In this document: piece by piece, positions 47,670 through 53,908 of the stretch
Layout: each line of letters starts with the position of its first letter
How positions within the stretch are numbered: position 1 is the first letter of the stretch
Translations under genes and position numbers: made by a program
NCBI GenBank assembly: GCA_964646625.1
Contig: CAZYHC010000018.1
Location: 1 to 64,000, forward strand
Length of the DNA stretch: 64,000 bases
Reading direction: 5' to 3'
Origin: DAOULT01 sp964646625
GTDB lineage: Bacteria; Chloroflexota; Anaerolineae; CAZYHC01
Notes under the pieces: generated by a model
What the model was told of the DNA's origin: nothing
The model's database searches: none
What the model saw: only the letters and a program-made list of their open reading frames with translations

Positions 47670-48469
47670 ACCATCTCTCCGCGCACGAAGGCCGCCGTCC
47701 GGGGGTCGGTGGGGTTGGCGAAGAAACGCTGACACTCGTCCACCTCCACGATCCGGCCTTCCAGGAGCAGGGCAGCCCGGTGGGCCAGCCGCTTAGCCTG
47801 AAAGACGTTGTGAGTGACCAGCACGATGGTCGTCCCCTTCTCTCGATTAAGATCGGATACGATGTCCTCGATCAGGCCCACGTTGTAAGGGTCCAGGTTG
47901 GCGGTAGGCTCGTCCAGCAGGAGCACCTGCGGTTCGATGACCAACGCCCTGGCCAAAGCCACCCGTTGGGCCTCGCCCCCCGATAATTGACGCGCCCCTG
48001 TCCTGGCCAGTTCAGCCAGCCCCACTCTCTCCAGGGCTTCTGTCACTTTTTCATCTACGTTCTTCTTGCCCCGTATCTTGAGACCATAGGCCACGTTGTT
48101 GTGGACAGTAGTGCTTAGCAGGACGGGCCGTTGAAAAACGGTCGTCACCTGGCGACGTAAGGCCAACCCGACCGTGCCGTCAGGCGCCCCCCTCGATCTG
48201 TTAAAAGGCGAAAGGGTGGTTACCCGCCGCCTCACCGACAGCGGCGCTTTAGCCTGCCCCTCGGTTGAATAGCCATTAAAATGAATCTTACCCCTGGTAG
48301 GCATTTCCAGAAAGTTCAACAGGCGCAGCAGGGTGCTCTTGCCGGCCCCGCTGGGGCCGATGATGCCCAGCACTTCGCCAGGTACGATCTCTAAGTGGGG
48401 AATGTTCAAAATCTCCCGCTCACCATACATTTTAATTACGTCTTCCAGGCGATAGACAGGCTCAGGCAT
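47663..48469 (-). CDS. tupC: tungstate ABC transporter ATP-binding protein TupC, with an internal insert
   Basis: A 268-aa ABC ATPase. Walker A GPSGAGKST, signature LSGGEAQRVALARAL and Walker B LLLDEPTANLD are intact. Between Walker A and the Q-loop, the normal 'LRR.VT.VFQ.P' part appears twice: SVRRRVTT and, 25 residues later, ALRRQVTTVFQRP, separated by a stretch that has no match in the family. This is an in-frame insert next to a partial duplication. It is probably tolerated because it lies in a surface loop. It overlaps tupB by 8 bases. Confidence 0.9.
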   Translation of the reverse strand: MPEPVYRLEDVIKMYGEREILNIPHLEIVPGEVLGIIGPSGAGKSTLLRLLNFLEMPTRGKIHFNGYSTEGQAKAPLSVRRRVTTLSPFNRSRGAPDGTVGLALRRQVTTVFQRPVLLSTTVHNNVAYGLKIRGKKNVDEKVTEALERVGLAELARTGARQLSGGEAQRVALARALVIEPQVLLLDEPTANLDPYNVGLIEDIVSDLNREKGTTIVLVTHNVFQAKRLAHRAALLLEGRIVEVDECQRFFANPTDPRTAAFVRGEMVY

Positions 48470-49184
48470 TTTCGTCCCTTCCCTGCAAACGCAGCATGAG
48501 CACGTTGGCGATGAAAGATAGGGTCAGAAGCACGATGCCCAGGGCCATAGCCAGATCGAAGTTGCCCTTGCGCGTTTCCAAAACGATAGCCGTGGTCAGA
48601 ACGCGGGTGGAGCCCTGGATGTTGCCCCCGACCATCATCACCGAGCCTACCTCGGAGATGATGCTGCCAAAGCCGGCGATGATAGACACCACCACGCCCA
48701 CACGGGCTTCTATCAAAACGGCCAGCGTAGCCTGCCATTTGGTGGCGCCCAGGGATAGCACCTGTTGACGCAGATTGGGATCGACGCCCATCACGGCGGC
48801 CATAGTGAACCCGGCCACCAAGGGGAAGGAAATTATGACCTGGGAAACGATCATCGCTTTGGGGGTGAAGAGCCAGCCCAGAACGCCAAAAGGGCCGCTG
48901 CGAGATAGCATCAAATAGACGAACAGTCCGACCACGACGGGCGGGAATCCCATCCCGGTGTAAAGAAGAGCGATCACCAACCGCCGTCCCAGGAAGCGGG
49001 AAAGCCCCATCCAGCTACCCAGCGGAATGCCCACGAAGGTGCTGAAGGCCAGCGAGATGCCCGTCACCTGAAGGGAAAGACGGACAATACGCATCAGTTC
49101 GGGGTCACGGGTGAAGATCAAATGGATGGCTTGTAGCAGGCCGCGGTATATCTCGTCGATGGCAAACCTCCTTGTTTCCACCAA
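48462..49184 (-). CDS. tupB: tungstate ABC transporter permease TupB
   Basis: A 240-aa membrane permease with five or six membrane segments and the ABC permease loop 'EAA' region around EVGSVMMVGGNIQGSTRVLT. The SLQVTGISLAFSTFVGIPLG opening is typical of TupB/ModB-like permeases. It overlaps tupC by 8 bases and starts 6 bases after the MoaD-like gene, so these three form an operon. Confidence 0.92.
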   Translation of the reverse strand: MVETRRFAIDEIYRGLLQAIHLIFTRDPELMRIVRLSLQVTGISLAFSTFVGIPLGSWMGLSRFLGRRLVIALLYTGMGFPPVVVGLFVYLMLSRSGPFGVLGWLFTPKAMIVSQVIISFPLVAGFTMAAVMGVDPNLRQQVLSLGATKWQATLAVLIEARVGVVVSIIAGFGSIISEVGSVMMVGGNIQGSTRVLTTAIVLETRKGNFDLAMALGIVLLTLSFIANVLMLRLQGRDENA

Positions 49185-49190
49185 AGGCTA

Positions 49191-49583
49191 TCATCCACTT
49201 TCACTTTGGCTTTCACTTTGGAAGGAATGGCGCATGGCCCCGCGTCGCTTCATGTCCTCTTCCAGTTTGGGGCTCATGCTGGCCCCAAAACGATACTGGA
49301 AAGGCCACATGGTCTTGGGCGAAAAAAGGCCGATGCGGTCGCCGTCCGCCAACTCCCGATCCAGATCCGAGAGAAGGCCGGGCATATCGGTCAACTGGCT
49401 GTTAACGAAGGTCATGCCTTTTTCGGCTACAGGCATGCCCAGTTGAGCCAGCAGATGGCCCATTTTTGCTCCCACAGGCAGCCTGACGTTAAGCTGGGCG
49501 TGGGCTACCTGGGCCGCCTCCCCGCCGTATCTCTTCAGAGAGCCGTACAGCCAAACCTCTACCTCGATGAATTGATCGTCCAT
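49191..49583 (-). CDS. MoaD/ThiS-like beta-grasp protein without the C-terminal GG
   Basis: A 130-aa protein. Residues 5-90 match the beta-grasp of the MoaD/ThiS family (VEVWLYGSLKRYGG ... DGDRIGLFSPKTMW). MoaD carries sulfur on a C-terminal Gly-Gly; here the fold is followed by a further 45 residues, ending in SESQSESG, with no GG end. The tail's last codons come from a short repeat of CTTTCACTTTGG. It may be a regulator or a chaperone-like part of the Tup system, or need processing. It is the first gene after riboswitch 3. Confidence 0.75.
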   Translation of the reverse strand: MDDQFIEVEVWLYGSLKRYGGEAAQVAHAQLNVRLPVGAKMGHLLAQLGMPVAEKGMTFVNSQLTDMPGLLSDLDRELADGDRIGLFSPKTMWPFQYRFGASMSPKLEEDMKRRGAMRHSFQSESQSESG

Positions 49584-49606
49584 GATCTACTCCTGGAAAG
49601 TATAAA

Positions 49607-49626
49607 CCCTTCCTGGAAAGGAAGGG
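49607..49626 (-). terminator. hairpin between riboswitch 3 and its first gene
   Basis: On the minus strand CCCTTCC, a 6-base loop TTTCCA, GGAAGGG, then TTTATAC. A short hairpin with a weak U-tract: possible expression platform. Confidence 0.5.
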
Positions 49627-49634
49627 CAGGCTCT

Positions 49635-49736
49635 AGTCTCCTTTCCAAGCACGGGGGGCACCGACGTTTCCATCGATACCTTAGCGGCCCTGCACCATGG
49701 GCAAATGCGCCTTTAGGTGGCATGGCTCGGAGAACT
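49635..49736 (-). ncRNA. Moco-type riboswitch 3
   Basis: Read on the minus strand, AGTTCTCC pairs with GGAGACT. Inside are CTAAAGGC...GCCCA, GGTATCGATGGAAACGTCGG and CCCCGTGCTTGGAAAGGAG. This third copy of the Moco RNA motif controls the MoaD-like/tupB/tupC operon. It has its own promoter just upstream. Confidence 0.88.
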
Positions 49737-49743
49737 AAGCTAT

Positions 49744-49772
49744 ATTATACACCTGCCGGGGCAAAAGGGCAA
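49744..49772 (-). promoter_or_regulatory. promoter of the riboswitch-3 operon
   Basis: On the minus strand TTGCCC, 17 bases, then TATAAT. It overlaps the intergenic end of pfkA and gives a start 7 or so bases before the riboswitch. Confidence 0.75.
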
Positions 49773-49775
49773 GTG

Positions 49776-50747
49776 TCATATTTCGATTTGTCTGCTCAGA
49801 TTGTAGAGTTCGAGGTCCAGGGTTCTGGGTTCGGCCAAAGCCTCGGCCAGCGGGATAAGCTCCAGACTGTTGCCCACCAGACTCACCATTTGACCGTAAT
49901 GGCCCTCCCGCAGGGCGGTGACGGCTGCCGCGCCCATGCGGGTAGCCAGCAGGCGGTCGAAGGCCGTGGGAGCGCCACCCCGTTGCACGTGACCCAGCAC
50001 CGTGACCCGCACCCCGAAACCTAAGCTTTCCCAATTCTCTTGAAGGTACTGGGCCAAGGCCTGAGTACCTGGTTTGTAGCCCTCGGCGACCACCACGATG
50101 CAGTGCGCTTTGCCTATGACGTAGTCGTCTCGCAGGGTCTGGGCCACCTCTTCCAGAGGGGTGTCTACTTCGGGAATAAGGATCAGTTCCGCCCCCCCGG
50201 CCAGGCCGCCCATCAGGGCCAGGTAGCCGCACTCGCGGCCCATGACCTCGACGAGGAAAGCCCGATGATGGGACGAGGCCGTATCTCTGATCTTATCGAT
50301 GGCGTCCAGGATGGTATTGAGGGCGGTGTCCACCCCGATGCATATATCCGTTCTGTTGATGTCGTTGTCGATGGTGGCGGGCACGCCGGCCACCGGGAAC
50401 CCTTTCTGGTGAAGGGCCAGGGCCCCGTTCAGGGAGCCGTTGCCCCCGATGACTACCAGCCCTTCGATCCCGTGACGATTGAGGTTACGCAAAGCCTCCA
50501 GTTGTCCTTTTTCGGTTTTAAACTCGGCCGAGCGCGTGGTGCCCAGGATGGTGCCCCCTTTACCGGAGATGCCTCCCACCGAGCGGGCCGTGAAGGGCAC
50601 GATCTCGCCGTCTATCAGGCCCGCGTAGCCGCGTTCGATGGCCATCACTTCCAGGCCGTGGCCTATGGCCTTTCTGGTCAGGGCCCGGATGCATGGGTTC
50701 AGACCGGGGCCATCGCCTCCGCTGGTCAACATGCCGATGCGTTTCAT
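49776..50747 (-). CDS. pfkA: 6-phosphofructokinase PfkA
   Basis: A 323-aa glycolytic kinase. GMLTSGGDGPGLNPCIRA, VVIGGNGSLNGA and the catalytic TIDNDINRTDICIGVDTA are present. In the nucleotide site, GGNGS has Asn where E. coli has Asp (GGDGS), but keeps the Gly that favours ATP over pyrophosphate in this family. It is otherwise normal in length. It may use ATP, but mixed use cannot be excluded. Confidence 0.95.
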   Translation of the reverse strand: MKRIGMLTSGGDGPGLNPCIRALTRKAIGHGLEVMAIERGYAGLIDGEIVPFTARSVGGISGKGGTILGTTRSAEFKTEKGQLEALRNLNRHGIEGLVVIGGNGSLNGALALHQKGFPVAGVPATIDNDINRTDICIGVDTALNTILDAIDKIRDTASSHHRAFLVEVMGRECGYLALMGGLAGGAELILIPEVDTPLEEVAQTLRDDYVIGKAHCIVVVAEGYKPGTQALAQYLQENWESLGFGVRVTVLGHVQRGGAPTAFDRLLATRMGAAAVTALREGHYGQMVSLVGNSLELIPLAEALAEPRTLDLELYNLSRQIEI

Positions 50748-50770
50748 GAGACGACTATCCTCCTATCGAT

Positions 50771-50816
50771 AGGGGCCTGGCACAGCGAATGTTCGTTGTT
50801 GAAGTGCCAGGCCCCT
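50771..50816. repeat. R1 palindrome (GGGGCC variant) interrupted by an R4 copy
   Basis: AGGGGCCTGGCAC, then ACAGCGAATGTTCGTTGTT (R4, 50782-50800, overlapping the R1 arm by two bases), then GAAGTGCCAGGCCCCT. The R4 sequence splits the R1 palindrome in its centre. Confidence 0.85.
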
Positions 50817-50826
50817 TAAACAACCC

Positions 50827-51306
50827 TCATTCGATCACGTCGGCCACCTGTCCGCCGCTGATCTCTACCAGGCGGTCGAAGGTGACGGGGAAGATGGCGT
50901 GTGGAGAACCTGCGGCGGCGTAGACCGTTTGAAACCTCCCCAGGGAACTGTCGATGATAGTGGTCATCTCCACCTTATGTCCCACCGGCGGCACCCCGCC
51001 GATGGCGAAGCCGGTTTCGTCCCGCACCCGTTCGGCGTCGGCGATTGTCACCCGGCGGGCCTTGAGCAGGGTTTTGAGCTTTGTCGAGTCAGCCCGTTTA
51101 TCGCCCGCCACCAGCACCAGGGTAGGCTGGTCGTCGGCCAGGAAGACCAGCGATTTAACGATGCTGCCCAGTTCCGTGCCGAGGGCGTCGGCGGCCATCT
51201 GGGCGGTGCGGGTGCTTTTGTCCAGCTCGACAACCTCGATTTCCTGTCCCAGCTCTCTCAAATGTTGCCGAACCCGCTCGACAGATTTCGATCTCTTTCG
51301 GGCCAA
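50827..51306 (-). CDS. YbaK/EbsC-type aminoacyl-tRNA deacylase
   Basis: A 159-aa cytoplasmic protein of the YbaK/ProX editing family. SIVKSLVFLADDQPTLVLVA and GFAIGGVPPVGHKVEMTTII match it; the conserved Lys of SLVF and the GGV.PvG loop are there. It probably clears mischarged tRNA such as Cys-tRNA-Pro; substrate inferred from family. Confidence 0.93.
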   Translation of the reverse strand: MARKRSKSVERVRQHLRELGQEIEVVELDKSTRTAQMAADALGTELGSIVKSLVFLADDQPTLVLVAGDKRADSTKLKTLLKARRVTIADAERVRDETGFAIGGVPPVGHKVEMTTIIDSSLGRFQTVYAAAGSPHAIFPVTFDRLVEISGGQVADVIE

Positions 51307-51330
51307 TTTCGAACCTCCGTTGTTTATATT

Positions 51331-52065
51331 TTATCTCCCTATCAGCCGCAGGATACCCCCTATCGCCAGCAGGCCCATCCCCAGTCCTCCGCACACCGTC
51401 CCCATCAGGAGAACTGTTCCCGGTTGGGAGGCCAGGTAGCCCAGGTAGTCGTCGGGCCTGCCCGCGTAGAAGGTGCGAACGGTGAGCAGGTCGTTGCCTT
51501 CCCACCTTCCCTCCACGGCCAGGGCCTGGCCGGGCAGGTAGCCGACGTGTCGGCGCTCTCTCCCGCTGATTTCTAGGTCTTGTTCCTCGAACCGTTGGGC
51601 CTTCAGGAAAGAGGTCTGGAAGGGAATTTGCACCGTCAACTGTGTGCCGTCCTCCAACAGCATCTCTACTCTTTGAGGAGGTGGCTTTTCTATCTGCCAG
51701 GAAGAGGAATGTCCAGCGGGAGTCCCGTCCTTATCGCTGTCGCTCTTCTGGCGATATTCAATGTAGTAGAGGGTCAGGCCGTATGGCCCGGCAGGGGTAT
51801 CAGGGAGAAGTTGAGCCACCACCAGCACCGAGGTGCCCGGCGAGAGGGCGCGCAACTCCGCGGGCTCTGGCCGGGGCAGGGATTGTACTTCTCTGGACCG
51901 CTTCCAACTGTAGGGAACGCCGAACACCGCCATCGGACACCCTGCCAGGCAGGCCAGCGCCCCCATCAACAGGAAAAAGATAGACGATCCAGAGTGACGA
52001 TGCCGACGACCAAATAGCCGTCCCAATAGAATAACAAGTTGCGAGATAAAGGGCAAGTTTGACAT
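51331..52065 (-). CDS. hypothetical membrane protein, GIDE-like layout
   Basis: A 244-aa protein with hydrophobic segments near the start (about residues 28-50) and end (about 218-242), and a middle domain of about 150 residues outside the membrane. The middle (LRALSPGTSVLVVAQLLPDT ... VEGRWEGNDLLTVRTF) has the beta-pattern of the domain between two helices in GIDE/MUL1-like proteins, but no RING finger. Function unknown. Confidence 0.6.
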   Translation of the reverse strand: MSNLPFISQLVILLGRLFGRRHRHSGSSIFFLLMGALACLAGCPMAVFGVPYSWKRSREVQSLPRPEPAELRALSPGTSVLVVAQLLPDTPAGPYGLTLYYIEYRQKSDSDKDGTPAGHSSSWQIEKPPPQRVEMLLEDGTQLTVQIPFQTSFLKAQRFEEQDLEISGRERRHVGYLPGQALAVEGRWEGNDLLTVRTFYAGRPDDYLGYLASQPGTVLLMGTVCGGLGMGLLAIGGILRLIGR

Positions 52066-52083
52066 TCAGTACACTAAGGGCAT

Positions 52084-53163
52084 TTATTTGTCGTTGGCGA
52101 TCTCGGATGCGCTCTCATCCTCGGTTTCCGGCTCGGCTTCCGGCGGGGCGGCGTCTGCCGTCGGTGCTTCTTTCTTCTCAGGAGGCAAGGGCTTTTCCGC
52201 GGTCTCCTTCGTTTCCTCTATGGTCTGAACTTCCAGGTAGGTCAGGGTCCAGACACAGGAGGTAAAGGCCGAGTATAGCCCGTTCAGGAAGATAGAGGGC
52301 ACTATCAAAACGGCCAGACCCACCAGCCCCCCCACAATGAAAGCCGTCGCCCTGGATTGGGTCAGGGTATAGAGCAGAATGCCCGGCAGGCCGCCGATCA
52401 TGACCGCCAGCACGAGCAGCACCATGAAGACGGGGATCATGAGCAGCCCCCAGCCCAGACCCACCCCAAACATCAGCAGCCACATGACCACCACGTTGCT
52501 CAGGTTGCGCCGCACCGTCCAGAAGCCTTCGCGAATGGCATCGAAGACCCCCCTTTTCTCCAAAACACACTGGCGGTAGGCGAATTGGACCAGGAGGCTG
52601 AGCGCCGCACCCAGCACGATGAGTACCAGGATGACCAGCAACGTCAGACCGATGGCCGCCACCACGCCCAGGGTGCGCACTATGGGTTTTTCCACCAGCA
52701 GGAGCAGTAAAGGCGACAGCCCGGAGACGAGCAGGAGCACGGCCAGGATAGCCATAGGGATACTTGTAGCCAGGTCGATGAGAAGCAGCCGCCAGGCGGA
52801 ACGTGACCAGCCCAGGCGGAAGCCGCTGCGCACGCTGGTGGTCTCGGTCTCCTCGATTTCCTTGACCATGCCGATGAGGGCCACCTGAGCGACGTAGCGC
52901 GCTACGGTGAGGGCTATGACCAGGATCAGCCCCACGACCACTACCACCAACACGATGGTGGCAAGCGTCCCTGCTGAGATGTGCGGCAGGGCGTCAAGGG
53001 TAGGGACGCTAAATCCATCTCTGCCGCCCCCGCTGCCGCGACAGCTATAGAGGTTAAAACCACCCCCGCCACCAGCCAGGGCCAGCAGGATGCCGAACAA
53101 CCACAAGGCCCGATAGCGCCAGGTGACGTTGAAAGCCCGCTTCAAGGTTTCAAAGTGATCCAT
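52084..53163 (-). CDS. hypothetical integral membrane protein
   Basis: A 359-aa protein with six or so membrane segments and a short charged C-terminal tail of Pro, Glu and Ala. DHFETLKRAFNVTWRYRALW at the start, an amphipathic helix before the first membrane segment, resembles the opening of DUF7544-type or YIP1-like proteins often seen in Chloroflexota and Archaea. I do not recognise a function. It starts just after a non-coding region and is read away from it. Confidence 0.75.
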   Translation of the reverse strand: MDHFETLKRAFNVTWRYRALWLFGILLALAGGGGGFNLYSCRGSGGGRDGFSVPTLDALPHISAGTLATIVLVVVVVGLILVIALTVARYVAQVALIGMVKEIEETETTSVRSGFRLGWSRSAWRLLLIDLATSIPMAILAVLLLVSGLSPLLLLLVEKPIVRTLGVVAAIGLTLLVILVLIVLGAALSLLVQFAYRQCVLEKRGVFDAIREGFWTVRRNLSNVVVMWLLMFGVGLGWGLLMIPVFMVLLVLAVMIGGLPGILLYTLTQSRATAFIVGGLVGLAVLIVPSIFLNGLYSAFTSCVWTLTYLEVQTIEETKETAEKPLPPEKKEAPTADAAPPEAEPETEDESASEIANDK

Positions 53164-53298
53164 GTTCTCTCCTTTTGCCAGATTCTTCTACAATAGGGGC
53201 GGATTTCTCACTCGTATATACGAGCTTTCGAGCTCTCAGGTTGCTCCGACTTACAGCACGCATTATACTCGACAATTCATAATCACGCAAGGGGGGCG

Positions 53299-53404
53299 TT
53301 CAGAAATTTTGGCCACTGCTCGTAGCCCTCGTCCCCGAGGGCGGCCCAAACAGGCTGTTTGGCCCTGAGTCGCCCCCGAGACGGGGGCTCGGAGCTTTTC
53401 TGAA
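53299..53404. repeat. inverted-repeat element, MITE-like
   Basis: About 105 bases with ends TTCAGAAA and TTTCTGAA, and inside them CTCGTAGCC... and several strong small hairpins (CCTCGTCCCCGAGG, GGCCCAAACA.. with TGTTTGGCC, CCCCCGAGACGGGGG). The size and end symmetry fit a small non-autonomous element. No target duplication could be made out. Confidence 0.55.
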
Positions 53405-53804
53405 TAAACCCGCTCTCCTGCCTGAAATCCTGGACAGACCCTCACCGGTCATTGCATTTTCGGGCTTTTTGGTGTATACTGATGTCAGGCTTGAGGCGTA
53501 TCCCAATGCCGTTAATTTGAGGGTCAAGGTGCTGAAAACGACAGCCTGACCGCCTCCCAAAATCCAGATAGATAGCCATAGCAAAAGTGCCTCCTGGTCA
53601 ATGGACGACCCGTGGGGCAACTGGCAAGCTTGGACACCTCTCTGAGCGATGGGGATGTGGTCAGTATTTTTTTGCCCGCCTTCGGCGGGTGAATGTTGAT
53701 TACAGGTTATTTTCGATGGCAAGGGCGCGCAGACACCAAGTAGGGACTTGGAAAGAGGGGAAAGGAGGGGATGCGTTGCGCTATAGAAAACTCTTAACCC
53801 TGTG

Positions 53805-53878
53805 ACGCACCGCCCCAGACGAGGTAACGTGATAAGGGTTAGCAACCCCGAAAGGTGGCGCTTGTGATGGCGGTGCGT
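53805..53878 (+). ncRNA. structured element of unknown class upstream of the binding-protein gene
   Basis: ACGCACCGCC (53805) and GGCGGTGCGT (53869) form a perfect 10-bp stem. Inside, AAGGGTTAGCAACCC makes a hairpin with an AGC loop and CCGAAAGG follows. It ends about 30 bases before the ATG at 53909. The compact fold in a leader suggests a regulatory RNA; I cannot assign it to a known riboswitch. The segment also resembles part of a group II intron domain I, which is the main alternative. Confidence 0.4.
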
Positions 53879-53908
53879 AGAGTCAGTCATTTTAAAGGAG
53901 GAGCAAAA

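Larger units (their letters stand above)
53164..53908. other. non-coding region upstream of the binding-protein gene
   Basis: 745 bases without a convincing gene. It holds an inverted-repeat element (53299-53404), a short hairpin CCCGCC/GGCGGG (about 53678), and a structured element (53805-53878) next to the downstream gene. A minus-strand frame of 196 codons crosses it but has no family likeness, no ribosome site and low-complexity stretches. Confidence 0.7.

Noticed and set aside
8551..50816. CRISPR array made of the R1 repeats
   Set aside because: Copies are kilobases apart, palindromic and between different genes; no regular spacers and no cas genes.
53678..53700. intrinsic terminator at CCCGCC/GGCGGG
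   Set aside because: The T-run precedes the hairpin on the plus strand and no U-tract follows it in either direction.
53300..53890. 196-codon minus-strand frame
   Set aside because: No family likeness or ribosome site; it runs through an inverted-repeat element and the structured element.
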